The position numbers and the translations under genes are program-made. From the NCBI GenBank assembly GCA_028095005.1, contig JAMFTS010000071.1:35135-99134 (forward strand): a stretch of 64,000 bases of DNA, in the 5' to 3' direction. The notes under the pieces are model-generated. The model was not told where the DNA came from. It ran no database searches and saw only the letters and a list, made by a program, of their open reading frames with translations. This document shows, one piece after another, positions 35,249 through 46,126 of this stretch (its first letter is position 1; every line of letters begins with the position of its first letter). The stretch is from Rhynchospora pubera. Lineage: Eukaryota; Streptophyta; Magnoliopsida; Poales; Cyperaceae.

Positions 35249-36891
35249 TGATGAGTGGATTTTGTATGCATATTCAAGTACCATTTTGTCTCCAAACTAA
35301 ACCAATTGCCTTGAGTTTACATAGTTTAGATAGTTTAGATGAGTTTAGGTTAGTTTAATTAGAGTTTTGTATCAAGAATGAGTTACTACCATAGTTTCTA
35401 ATTTTATTGCAGATTCTGGACAAGAAATGACTTGGATGAGTCCATAAAGTTGAAGAGCTCGTTCTAAGCTTTCCAACGGATCTTGAATCACCTCAAACGG
35501 AGTTCGAATGAAGGAGATATGCCCAAAATACTGACCAGACGCAGTGCTGATATTTTCCTGCGACCCGCAGAAAGTCCCAGCGGCCCGCAGGCCTGGAACT
35601 GCCAGATTTAGCAGAATCGCCCGATTTAGCATTTCTATATTTGGATGGCGGTTTCTACCGACTCCAGGTGCATCCAGAGCACGTCTTCAGTTATTTCCAG
35701 CGTTTCTAGACGTTCCCAAGGCCTATTAAAGACCTGTTTGAGAGGAGAACAAGAGAGAGAACAAGAAGGAGACCAAATCCAAGGTCAATTTAGGGTTAGA
35801 TATTGAGTTATTTGAGAGTTAGGTCTCAAGTCCAGATCGTGGCAACGCCAAGCAGGTTGATTGCGACAGTAAGAGACGTGTTTGATAGGAGATTTCGACA
35901 CACGCAAGAGCAATTGGTTGTAATCTTTCCTTATTCTCATTTTCTCTTGTGTTTGTATGATGTTTCTTAGTTGTTGATTGTTTGTTTTAGGGCTATGGTT
36001 GTAAACTCGAATTCTTAGTTGTTGATTGCATGTTTATTTAGTTCATTTGGTATCTTTGTGTTTTATATCTTGCTTGAATTGCTTGAATTGATTATGCCAT
36101 AAATATTTAAGTAGATTTGTTTACACCCGTTAAGTAGAGCTCGCTTAATTGTTAGGTGGTTAAGTCCAAATAAACTTAGATTATTAGGCATGATTATGAT
36201 TAACATGAAGGTTGTAAACTGAAAGGTTAAACCAGGACTAGTTAACGAGAGTTAAGTCCTTTCCAAGAGTGAAAACTCAAGGATTTCATAGGTTAGAAAG
36301 GTATAGACTTGTAGAAACTAGACCAAGAAACGATAGTTGAAATCTAGATTCTATACGAGGGAAATTGGGTTAATTAATTGATAACCAGACCTAAAACGTG
36401 AGTTTGATCTAGGAACCTTAATTAAGCCATTATCCCTACACAATTATCAACTGAATTAGGTCAATTTGCATTCACATCGCTAATTCTAGCGGGCCGCTGA
36501 GTGAATCAGCGAGGTTGTCTATGCCCGCCAAGTAGCCAGCGACCAGTCTAATAGATTAGCGACCTAAGTTCTTTTAGCGGGCCGCTACGAGAGTCAGCGG
36601 GCCGCTGGAACTGGGACTAAGAAGAAGTGTTAGCAACCAGAAACCCTAGAATTACGTGACTTGTTGAATCTCTCTCATTAATTCTTGTTTTGACCTTGAA
36701 ACTAGACTTAGGATTTAGGCTCACCTGCAACCCTTAATTCACATAAGAGTTGAACCGTCTAGCTAGTTTAGTAAAGTAAAAGACTAATATTCCAACACCG
36801 TCCCTGTGGATTCGACCCTCAAGCTGTTCTACAAACGATTAGATCGGCAGACACGAGGTTTTTATTTTGAGACTTGGTTTCCCATCGATCA
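35249..36891 (+). repeat. 5' LTR
   Basis: 1643 bp, TG...CA ends. It differs from the 3' LTR at four places that I could see (for example catagttt versus cataattt, and gagtcca versus gagtcta). Short open frames inside the LTR occur in both copies and are not genes. Confidence 0.95.
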
Positions 36892-36895
36892 AAAT

Positions 36896-36913
36896 TGGCG
36901 CCGTTGCCGGGGA
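36896..36913 (+). other. primer-binding site, tRNA-Asp type
   Basis: TGGCGCCGTTGCCGGGGA begins four bases after the 5' LTR. This is the primer site known for Athila elements. Confidence 0.9.
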
Positions 36914-37031
36914 CGGTTTGCTCGAATATTGGTATTTTGCTTTAGTAATTTAGCATAGACACCCTTGTATCCTTGTATCTTACTTATTTTGTCTTATCTT
37001 ATAAAAAAAAAACCAAAAAAATTCTATCACC

Positions 37032-38183
37032 ATGTTTCCTTCTTTTCAGGTATGTGAGCAAGAGGCGGAGGATAATTGGAAGAAAATCAACCACATGAAT
37101 AGGCAATTTGGACTCAATGCGAACATGAGTGAATTTGAGCGTGCTTTTCACAACGTGCAAAACACGATCAATATTGCATGTGGAGATAACCAGAACTTCA
37201 GCAACCCCATCGCATTCGACGAACCTTTTGACTATCAAACAAACCGTTCGAGATTCCTATGGAGGGAACCTGAAGCACAAAACATGACTGCCAGTTTCTG
37301 CGGCCCGCTGGGAGATCCTGCGACCCGCTGGAACCTCAACAGACAGGCATACAATTCTGGTTTGAATGATTTTCCTTCTTTTGCTTTGAACGATCATGGT
37401 TTAGTGTCTCTACCATATCATAGGTCTACTTTTTTTCCTAGTTTTGATAATTTCCAGTCATTTACGCAAAAGCCAAGTTTTGAATCAAGGTTTGAGGAAT
37501 TTAAAATGAACCAAATCGAATTTAATAAGAAACTTTTGAAAGAAATGAAGTCCATATCATCTTCTCTCAATACTCTCATTACACAGCATCAAAGGATGTT
37601 AGAGACTGAAAATTCTTCATATAGACCACACAATGAACAAAACAATGAATTGACTTTGCATAGTGATTGTGAATTTGAAAACTCTAGTTCCAAGAAGACC
37701 CAAATTTGGTTAGATACCAACAAAACTGAAAGCAAACAAGTTGAGAATAGGGAAGTACAAGAGAAATTTGATGATCCAAAGTACATACCACCTCCTCCCT
37801 ATATCCCTCCAATTCCATTTCCACAAAGATTGTTTAGGGCTGAAATTGTCAAATCTAATGAGTTGGAATTGAAGCATCCTCCAATTGAGAACATGAATGA
37901 TGAACTTGAAGAGAAGAAAGATGGTGACGCTACTCTCAAAGTCGAGGCATCCGACAATACAAATGAGAAGTTCAACCAAATCGACTTGAGCACTCTTAGA
38001 AGATGTTTGGAGAAACTTGATGTGATGGAAGACAACAAACCGCAAATCAAGTATCACATCATAATTGAGCCAAGGAAGATGATATCCAAAGAAGAACACT
38101 CCAAACATATTTCAAAGGACCCGCTCAAGCATTTTTGGGAGAACTATGATGCGTGGAGAGGGAGAAAAGTGAAGATAAGATGA
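37032..38183 (+). CDS. retrotransposon-encoded protein of the non-autonomous Athila-type element
   Basis: A 383-residue open frame starting 119 bases after the PBS. It is acidic and asparagine-rich, with a coiled-coil-like middle (about 155-200). A proline-rich motif (PPPPYIPPIPFPQRL, about 255-270) resembles the gag-protease linker of Athila polyproteins. The C-terminus is basic (WRGRKVKIR). No zinc knuckle, protease, RT or integrase motif is present. It is probably a shortened gag-derived product, possibly used for packaging, but its function is unknown. Shadow frames on the minus strand (37589-38108) should be ignored. Confidence 0.75.
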   Translation: MFPSFQVCEQEAEDNWKKINHMNRQFGLNANMSEFERAFHNVQNTINIACGDNQNFSNPIAFDEPFDYQTNRSRFLWREPEAQNMTASFCGPLGDPATRWNLNRQAYNSGLNDFPSFALNDHGLVSLPYHRSTFFPSFDNFQSFTQKPSFESRFEEFKMNQIEFNKKLLKEMKSISSSLNTLITQHQRMLETENSSYRPHNEQNNELTLHSDCEFENSSSKKTQIWLDTNKTESKQVENREVQEKFDDPKYIPPPPYIPPIPFPQRLFRAEIVKSNELELKHPPIENMNDELEEKKDGDATLKVEASDNTNEKFNQIDLSTLRRCLEKLDVMEDNKPQIKYHIIIEPRKMISKEEHSKHISKDPLKHFWENYDAWRGRKVKIR

Positions 38184-39921
38184 GTAAATGCAAGGTGGTC
38201 AAGCTAGTGACCTAAAACAAGCGCTTCTTGGGAGGCAACCCAAGGCCCAAAAATTTCATTTCTCTCATTTAGATTAATTTAGATTAAATTAGTTTTAGTT
38301 AGTTATAACTTATCAATTGTTGTTATTGGTTTTAGGTTTGAAGAAAAGTGATAAATCAGCTTTTAGAAGCACCATTACACGAATTGTATGCAAGAGCTCA
38401 AACTTGGGGGATGCACCATGAAGGAGCATACAAGCCGTTTTGCAAGTCGCACCAACCCCTATGCGAACTTCACAACCACTACAATAATTCGATGAGTTTC
38501 CTTTCCTTTCTCTCTTTTAAGTTATGTTTTCATTGCATTGAGGACAGTGCAAAGTTTTAAACTTGGGGGAGAGAGAATAGGAGTTGTATCTAGGTTTGCA
38601 TCATGCATATTAGGTGTTAATTTTGTATCTGTCCCAGTATTGGCGGCCCGTTGAGATTTCCTGCGACCCGCTGAGTGTATCGGCGACCCGCTGAGATTTT
38701 CGGTGGGTAGCTTAAACTGGAACTGATAGGTATAATTGTGCATTTCATTTAGGAATTGTCTCTATTGCATGATAATTTCATATAGATTGCATTTAGATAA
38801 GTTAGGAAGATACTTAACAAGTTTTGATATCGTGAATTGAATGAATTATTTAGGGAGTTTTAGAAATTTTTTCAATTTGAATTGTGGGTCATCTAATTGA
38901 TCGACTAGCCCCTGTGACCTTAGGAAATGAGTAGGTATTATATCATAATCTATCTTGATTGAAACTTAAATTTGATGATTTGATAAGTAGTATGAATGAC
39001 TTGACCAATTAGAAATCGGTAAACCAAGACAACCACCAATTGAATTAATTTCCAAATTTTGTCAAGATCGATTCTACCGATCCAAATGCATGTCAACTAA
39101 GGAAATAAACACTAAGTCTAGAGTCAAACAACCGTTGTTTTCAAGTTTATTAAAAGTCGAAGATGTAAATACACACCCTTGTATATAAAAAAAGTAAATA
39201 AAAAGGGGAACTAAAAAGCGTGCAATGCCATGGACATTGCGGGAAGCTATAGGTTATGGTGGATAGAAGAACTTCCATAAATCATGAGTAAAAACAGAAA
39301 GGCTCATGACATAAAAAAAAAGGAAAGAAAAAAAAACGAGAAAAATCTCGAAAATAAATCCACCGTAATTTGGCTAACCTCTCCACCGCGGGAAAACCTC
39401 CTAGCCCCGGGAGAAAAGTTAAAAAGTCCAACCCAAAAATTTTGGAATAGAATGGGTGAGGAGTTGTACCCTTTTTTCCGCCTCACTTTAGTTCGATTTC
39501 CAATGCGTTTTCGAAAATCAATATAGCGGTTTAAGTACTCAAGAGCTTGGTTATGAAATAAATTGATATGACATGTTATTTGTGTTGGTAGGGTGTGATC
39601 CCGAGTCTCTTTGCAAAGTCATTTGTCAAATTTTGAAAAATCAACAAGTTTGGGAATTGAACAAGATAAGTTATGGGCAATAGTTACAAGTATCCTAGGT
39701 GTTTCACCCGTGGGGTAAGCGTGGGTCATTTGGGACAACTCAATTCAATTTGAAAAAGCTTGTAAAATTTTTTAAATAATTCAATCAAATCATGATATTG
39801 GTGCATGTTAAGAATCTTCATAACTTGTAAGTCTCAAGTCATTGTTTTAGTTTAGAGCCAAACCATCTTTCTAAGATAGATATTTGCTTGGGGACAAGCA
39901 AAGGTTAAACTTGGGGGGATT
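38184..39921 (+). other. non-coding 3' part of the LTR element, with polypurine tract
   Basis: This holds the block cttgggaggcaacccaagg, three copies of the run AAACTTGGGGG (near 38400, 38560 and 39907), and the tract ACTTGGGGGGAT directly before the 3' LTR, which serves as the likely plus-strand primer. GC-rich words (gcggcccg, gcgacccgctg) recur near 38640-38700 and in the LTRs. Confidence 0.7.
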
Positions 39922-41564
39922 TGATGAGTGGATTTTGTATGCATATTCAAGTACCATTTTGTCTCCAAACTAAACCAATTGCCTTGAGTTTACATAGTTT
40001 AGATAGTTTAGATGAGTTTAGGTTAGTTTAATTAGAGTTTTGTATCAAGAATGAGTTACTACCATAATTTCTAATTTTATTGCAGATTCTGGACAAGAAA
40101 TGACTTGGATGAGTCTATAAAGTTGAAGAGCTCGTTCTAAGCTTTCCAACGGATCTTGAATCACCTCAAACGGAGTTCGAATGAAGGAGATATGCCCAAA
40201 ATACTGACCAGACGCAGTGCTGATATTTTCCTGCGACCCGCAGAAAGTCCCAGCGGCCCGCAGGCCTGGAACTGCCAGATTTAGCAGAATCGCCCGATTT
40301 AGCATTTCTATATTTGGATGGCGGTTTCTACCGACTCCAGGTGCATCCAGAGCACGTCTTCAGTTATTTCCAGCGTTTCTAGACGTTCCCAAGGCCTATT
40401 AAAGACCTGTTTGAGAGGAGAACAAGAGAGAGAACAAGAAGGAGACCAAATCCAAGGTCAATTTAGGGTTAGATATTGAGTTATTTGAGAGTTAGGTCTC
40501 AAGTCCAGATCGTGGCAACGCCAAGCAGGTTGATTGCGACAGTAAGAGACGTGTTTGATAGGAGATTTCGACACACGCAAGAGCAATTGGTTGTAATCTT
40601 TCCTTATTCTCATTTTCTCTTGTGTTTGTATGATGTTTCTTAGTTGTTGATTGTTTGTTTTAGGGCTATGGTTGTAAACTCGAATTCTTAGTTGTTGATT
40701 GCATGTTTATTTAGTTCATTTGGTATCTTTGTGTTTTATATCTTGCTTGAATTGCTTGAATTGATTATGCCATAAATATTTAAGTAGATTTGTTTACACC
40801 CGTTAAGTAGAGCTCGCTTAATTGTTAGGTGGTTAAGTCCAAATAAACTTAGATTATTAGGCATGATTATGATTAACATGAAGGTTGTAAACTGAAAGGT
40901 TAAACCAGGACTAGTTAACGAGAGTTAAGTCCTTTCCAAGAGTGAAAACTCAAGGATTTCATAGGTTAGAAAGGTATAGACTTGTAGAAACTAGACCAAG
41001 AAACGATAGTTGAAATCTAGATTCTATACGAGGGAAATTGGGTTAATTAATTGATAACCAGACCTAAAACGTGAGTTTGATCTAGGAACCTTAATTAAGC
41101 CATTATCCCTACACAATTATCAACTGAATTAGGTCAATTTGCATTCACATCGCTAATTCTAGCGGGCCGCTGAGTGAATCAGCGAGGTTGTCTATGCCCG
41201 CCAAGTAGCCAGCGACCAGTCTAATAGATTAGCGACCTAAGTTCTTTTAGCGGGCCGCTACGAGAGTCAGCGGGCCGCTGGAACTGGGACTAAGAAGAAG
41301 TGTTAGCAACCAGAAACCCTAGAATTACGTGACTTGTTGAATCTCTCTCATTAATTCTTGTTTTGACCTTGAAACTAGACTTAGGATTTAGGCTCACCTG
41401 CAACCCTTAATTCACATAAGAGTTGAACCGTCTAGCTAGTTTAGTAAAGTAAAAGACTAATATTCCAACACCGTCCCTGTGGATTCGACCCTCAAGCTGT
41501 TCTACAAACGATTAGATCGACAGACACGAGATTTTTATTTTGAGACTTGGTTTCCCATCGATCA
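39922..41564 (+). repeat. 3' LTR
   Basis: 1643 bp, over 99.7% identical to the 5' LTR. It is followed by the target duplication TTGCT. Confidence 0.95.
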
Positions 41565-41569
41565 TTGCT

Positions 41570-42470
41570 CTTTTTCAAAAGAACTAGTAGAAAACTGTAA
41601 AAAAAAAAACCCACCAAATAATTAAATAAACAATAAACACACCTAGATCAATAATACAATCATCTTAGACTAATCATACATGGCGAGCTAGTTCCCATTA
41701 AAAGTAATTTCTCCCATTCGCTCCCTAATTTACACCGCTCCCATCTCTTCTCCAAAGGAAAAACCCTAGCTGGCTCCGCCGCCAACCTCCTCACGCTTTC
41801 CTCTTCCCCTCTTTCTCCTTCAGTCCGCCTGTCTTTTCTATCCCTCTTTCTCCTTCCATGATCCGACGAACCCTAATTTCTATCAGATTCATTTTCAACT
41901 CGCCCTTGTCGGCGCACTTCTTCTCCTCCGATGACGACGAGATGAGCGTCCTTTCACAAGGAACAAGAGCGATCTAGGTCAACACCCCAAATGTTCTCCT
42001 CTCTTTCTTCAGCGACATGGTCTTGATGTGTTGCACAGAGATCTCCGCCAAGCTCATCCACGGCCAGGAGGTCGTCAGGAGGGCTGAAACTGATTGTCGT
42101 GGAGGTTGGTACCAATGCATTGCCTAATAGAATTCACTCCCTACTGTGTACAGAATTTGTATATGCCCCTAGGATCTTTGTAATTTGACTCACTGTGAGC
42201 CAGGTTGTCCAGCTTTTTCATTTAAGTTTGAGCCCTGCACAAATCAAATCAAATTTGAACAAGTGCACTTGATGGAACATGGTTTATATGTGATGTGCTG
42301 TGTTCGCCAGGTAGAAAATGCCCCAGTGATTTTCGTTACATTTGATAGCTCGAAAAGAATTAAATTTATGACAATGCTTGTATAATTGTGTTTTCATTGT
42401 TTGTTTAGTTAACTAGAACTGTGATCCTTTAAATTTTAATGCTCTATGTCTTTTTGAATGATTTGTCAAC
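41570..42470 (+). other. exon-like fragments upstream of the EMC10 piece
   Basis: A CT-rich leader-like segment (41700-41870) and an exon-like piece (about 41930-42110, with ISAKLIHGQEVVRR in one frame) are visible. I do not recognise their source. They sit in the same orientation as the EMC10-SH3 fragments and may belong to the same captured set. Confidence 0.35.
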
Positions 42471-43520
42471 CGGACACTGACCAAGCTCCGGTTTACAAGG
42501 AATGCAATCTCAGACACAAAGAAGGGACTTTTTGAAGTAATCATTATAACTTAAAGTGCTTATTTTAATTCTTATTTTGTGTGATGGAGAGGCTTATTAT
42601 TTATTTATTTATTTTTCTTTTGGTATGATGTTTGGTGGTTCCAGAGGCTTTTGGAGGACGATGATTTTTACACCGTCAGAATCCCTTCAAATGTTATGAA
42701 TCCTTCTGGAAAGGATTATATCATCTCTTCTATCAGAGCTGTAAGTTATGTCCTTTTCAGTTTGTTTATTTTATCAAGTATTCTTATCTTTTCTCTAATT
42801 CATAGGTTTGTATCAAGTAATGTTCTTGTTCTTTATGTTGCTATTGAGGATTTTATGATGCATGTCAATAACATGAGTTAGTTAAAAGGTTATATATTCT
42901 GCATTATTGATGTTTTTTCGCCCTCTTCTGCAGAGATGCCTTCCACGGGAGAGCTTGGATGAGCATTTTGTGATTCACACCGTAAGTTATTCCAATATGT
43001 TCTGTCTGTTTCTGTCCAGTGCCTTAGAAAAACTATAAGCTGTTTTGTTAATTTTGACTCTCTCTTGCTGAAGGAAACATTTATATATCTTAAAGATTGA
43101 AAGCTTGCATGTTTTAACTTTTGTTTGTTTTTTAATAAAAACAGGATGGTGTGAATGTTTTGTCTGTGAACTATGGATCTGCGAACTATGAATACTGGTA
43201 CATACCTGAGGTGCCATTTTAGGTTAACAATTTTTTTTCCCTTTTGATTTTAAATAGGTTTCGTTTCTAAGTTTCCTGCAATCTATCTTTCATTTTTGAA
43301 GGTGATTCATCCATCTGATGCGCAAGCAGATGGTGAACTTAGTATTTCTGATGGTGATACCGTTGTTGATCGTCAGGTACATAATTAAATTAGCCCATAA
43401 ATTTCCAAGGACTTGAAAAAACTTCTGGCTCAATTAAGTTCACGAATCACCTCAATTTATTTTTCCACCTGAATGATTATGTAGGTGTCAACTAATGGAT
43501 GGTCCGAGGGAGAGTGCTAA
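42471..43520 (+). pseudogene. chimeric fragment: EMC10 exons joined to SH3-domain exons
   Basis: Six exon-like pieces with consensus splice sites join in one phase: 42471-42536 (TLTKLRFTRNA), 42645-42740 (DDFYTVRIPSNV), 42934-42981 (RCLPRESLDEHFVIHT), 43145-43210 (DGVNVLSVNYGS), 43302-43376 (DGELSISDGDTVVDRQ) and 43485-43520 (NGWSEGEC, stop). The first four match ER membrane protein complex subunit 10. Inside the fourth, after NYGS, the sequence switches to the C-terminal SH3 domain of plant SH3P proteins (ELSLSVGDYVVVRK, WAEGEC). It then ends at a stop where SH3 would continue with Lys. Such in-phase gene mosaics are typical of Helitron capture. It lacks the EMC10 signal and membrane segments, so it is probably non-functional. 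Confidence 0.75.
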
Positions 43521-43638
43521 GGTAGAACTGGGTGGTTTCCATGATCAGTTTATGTCCAGCGTAGAGACGAAGTCCCATCCGGTAAAGTAATTGGTTTTCC
43601 CTTCATCTAGACCTTTATTTATGTTGCTTTTCTGTTAG

Positions 43639-43808
43639 TCTGTAACTGAAGAGATTGATAGGCTTAAGACGAGCCAGCTTGATGCTAGAAAAAATATGCA
43701 GTACTTCCTTCAAACATATTTGGAAGACCTAAACAACCAGATCATCAATGTGGTGCAGAAAATGAAAACCCCATCTGTTCCTGATTATTCAATTTGGTAT
43801 GATAATCG
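43639..43808 (+). pseudogene. third captured exon fragment, source unknown
   Basis: One open piece between an AG acceptor and a GT donor. It is strongly amphipathic or coiled-coil-like (EEIDRLKTSQLDARKNM, then NQIINVVQKMKTP). It lies in the same strand and context as the EMC10-SH3 pieces. The parent gene is not recognised. Confidence 0.5.
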
Positions 43809-44810
43809 GTAATATTTTATTTGAATTCATAAGAATTTTAATTCATAAATCTGGAAATTTTTCCACATAATTTTTCTTACAATTCATCTCATGTAGCTTT
43901 GGATGACCTATAATTTAAAACAAGCAATGCAGTAGGAGCAATGAACTGATAAATAACGTCAAGGACCTTGCTTCAAAAAAAAAACAAAAAGACAGATGCT
44001 CTGGAAGAGCTATCAAGGATTGAGGTAGATTCATCACGAATTTGTTCTTTATTCGGCTCTTTGATCTCTATTATGTGGTTTTAATTAATTTTCTGGTTAA
44101 TCTATGCATTTTTAGATGGAAAAGTTCTTTCAAAATGGACCACCGATAAAGAGAGATCATTATTTGGAACCTATTTGGTAACATAAATCAAATGAAATCA
44201 AACACATGTCACCCAGTTATCTAAAATACAAATTTATTAATTATGTTTTGGGTTTTATGCTCTTACCCAAAAATTTCACTAAATGATTATACAAAATTCA
44301 AAGCCGTTAAAATATCATTGAATACTTGCTTATTTTGTCTCAATTGGTTAACGTATTAGCTTGATTTCTTTCCTTTTGGATAGTCTTTTACTTTTGGTAT
44401 GTTTTCCTGTACAATCCCGTTACATCTCTTGTTTATTATAGACGTTTATATATCGTTTTTAATTAGTCTATATAATAAATTAGTCAATGAGAAGAAATTT
44501 ATTATTTTTTATTGATGCTAATTTCAGCTGGTTTGTTAATTTTTTTGAATCAAAATAATAAAGTAACTTCACTGTACATTCTTTAACCAAATTAACAAAC
44601 TAATTTCAGCTGGTTTATTCATTTTCTTTTTTTTTAATAAAATAAAATGCTAATTTCAACTGAGCAAAATATATGGTGCTGAAATTAAGATTTACGGTTT
44701 GAAGATGGTCTAATTTTTTAAGAAGAATTCTATAAGAACAAAAAAAAAATTACACAAAAATAATATATACTAAAAGTCTTTAATTTTTTAAATATATCAA
44801 ATAAAAAATT
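43809..44810. other. AT-rich DNA up to the Helitron 3' end
   Basis: No gene recognised. The short phrase taatttcagctggtttgtt recurs near 44520 and 44605. Confidence 0.4.
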
Positions 44811-44840
44811 GCCCGCACATTGAGCGGGCACTGCTGCTAG
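44811..44840 (+). mobile_element. Helitron 3' terminus of the gene-capturing element
   Basis: Stem GCCCGC (44811-44816) and GCGGGC (44824-44829) around a 7-base loop, seven bases, then CTAG at 44837-44840, followed by T. This is the classic Helitron end. It explains the mosaic of captured exons upstream in the same orientation. The 5' end is uncertain (30311 is one candidate). Confidence 0.75.
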
Positions 44841-44944
44841 TAGAATTAAAAGATTTAGTACTGAGATCGTGTTAAATTGGAAAAAATCGTGTCACACAAT
44901 CAGGGGCATCACTGTCCAAAGAAAGAGCTCCGTTCTTTTCCCAT

Positions 44945-45112
44945 CAATTACACTCCGATTTGTGGGGGATTCTTTTGTATAGGAAGTAAAATCCGGAAGG
45001 AAAATGGTTTCCTTTTCCCTTCTCAATAACCTCCATCCAAACACTGTAAAAATTCAGAAATTTACTTCCCTTCTATTATTTTCCCTCCGTTCTCCTCAAT
45101 CCAAACAAGTTG
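44945..45112. mobile_element. MITE-like piece at the right edge of the 17-kb insertion
   Basis: GGA/TCC-rich sequence with 'cctccatccaaacactg' and 'ctcctcaatccaaacaagt'. It is an inverted relative of 28005-28140. Confidence 0.4.
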
Positions 45113-45310
45113 TTACTCGCTCAAAAGCCTCCTTGTTTGATCTTTGTTGAAAACGGCGTTAATAATGACATGAAAGTTTTGATTAGGTTCCAAAAATTTA
45201 TACTGAGCATCTCGAGAAATTTCTTCATAAAAAATTTACAACATGTGCATAGCCCAACACTGTCGCTGATTTACTTGTCATTCCACCATTTCTTATGCCT
45301 CTATGGTTAA
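45113..45310 (-). pseudogene. Athila/gypsy pol relic (upstream half)
   Basis: The minus strand reads QYKFLEPNQNFHVIINAVF and then NKDQTRRLLSE, the pre-RT part of Athila pol (normally YxFLG, PVII and QxxxLLxVLRxHKKAIGW). The very next residues (RSHKKIIRYTISDLKG) are found 17 kb away at 27940-27963, so this is the other half of the relic at 26800-27984. Confidence 0.75.
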
Positions 45311-45746
45311 GCAAATTTGACTGACTAGAGTCCTGAGTATTAGAAACTTCTGTATAAAAATGATATGGTGAGTATAGTATGTATTTATGAAATATTTGTC
45401 AGAACTCATCTGCTCTAAAAATTATAGTAGATTAATTGGTATTATCAAGATATTTAATAAAATAATTTAAATATTATTTCATAATAAAGGTGTCTGTTTT
45501 TTGTTTTGAAACTTTATAAAGATATCTGTCGATCATCATTAGAAGGAACTATGTAGTATCATTTCTAAATAAAATAAAGTTACAGTAAAAATAGACTGAA
45601 AAATATAAACAAAAAATATCATAATTATCTGGATATGATACATGAAATTTTGATATAATTTTTGAGGCCTCTGAATATCTAGAGATGGGTCAACAAAATT
45701 AATATAATAATAAAACTGAATAGGGTCCAATGGATGGCTACACTAA
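45311..45746. other. spacer, nothing recognised
   Basis: AT-rich, no gene or repeat with clear ends. Confidence 0.4.
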
Positions 45747-45928
45747 GGCTCCGTTTGGATGCGTTGAGAATAAGGTAGGAAGAAGGAAGAAGGGAAGAAA
45801 TTTATTGGGAAGGGGTAAATTTATTGGGAAGTGTGTAACTTTTGTGAAGAGTTTGGATGGTTAGAAATAAATTTATTGGTAAAAAGTGATTATTCCTTAT
45901 TCCGGGAAGAAGCCATCCAAACGGAGCC
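45747..45928. mobile_element. Tourist-like MITE, first of an abutting pair
   Basis: GGCTCCGTTTGGATG to CATCCAAACGGAGCC, 182 bp, flanked by TAA (45744-45746) and TAA (45929-45931). The interior matches the family seen at 1868, 47064 and 48469. Confidence 0.85.
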
Positions 45929-45931
45929 TAA

Positions 45932-46126
45932 GGCTCCGCTCCAGAAGGGGAGACTCGGAGCGAAGGGAAGGGAGCTCGCTACTCTCCGATTTTGGGAGTA
46001 ACCGATCTCTCCCTCTGTCTGTCTCTCCGCTCTCCTTAATTTCCGTCCATTCTCTCCCTCTGGAGCAGGCTATCCGAACTCTCCTCCCTTCCCTTCTCTC
46101 CGATTATCTCCTTCTGGAGCGGAGCC
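45932..46126. mobile_element. second Tourist-like MITE, different family, abutting the first
   Basis: Perfect 17-bp TIRs GGCTCCGCTCCAGAAGG, 195 bp, flanked by TAA (45929-45931, shared with the first MITE) and TAA (46127-46129). The interior is CT/GA-rich. An open frame across both MITEs is meaningless. Confidence 0.85.

Larger units (their letters stand above)
35249..41564 (+). mobile_element. young non-autonomous Athila-type LTR retrotransposon
   Basis: A 6316-bp element with a perfect 5-bp target duplication TTGCT (35244-35248 and 41565-41569). The two 1643-bp LTRs begin TGATGAGTGG and end CATCGATCA. The PBS matches tRNA-Asp as in Athila, and a G-rich polypurine tract precedes the 3' LTR. 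I count four substitutions and no indel between the LTRs. The interior is only about 3 kb, with one long frame and no RT, integrase or protease, so it must be mobilised in trans. The Athila-typical block AAGCGCTTCTTGGGAGGCAA follows the frame. Confidence 0.95.
27985..45112. mobile_element. 17.1-kb composite insertion into the Athila pol relic
   Basis: This is everything between the two 21-bp copies. It carries related GGA-rich MITE-like pieces near both ends in opposite orientation (28005-28140 and 44945-45112), a MULE, gene fragments, an Athila-type LTR element and a Helitron 3' end. Whether it moved as a unit or grew by nesting cannot be decided here. Confidence 0.55.

Noticed and set aside
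37032..38183. 383-codon frame as a host gene
   Set aside because: It lies between matching LTRs, just after a tRNA-Asp PBS, and has the Athila-like proline-rich linker. It is retrotransposon-encoded.
35372..40402. Paired small frames at 35372/40045 and 35544/40217
   Set aside because: They are the same sequence in the two LTRs and are not genes.
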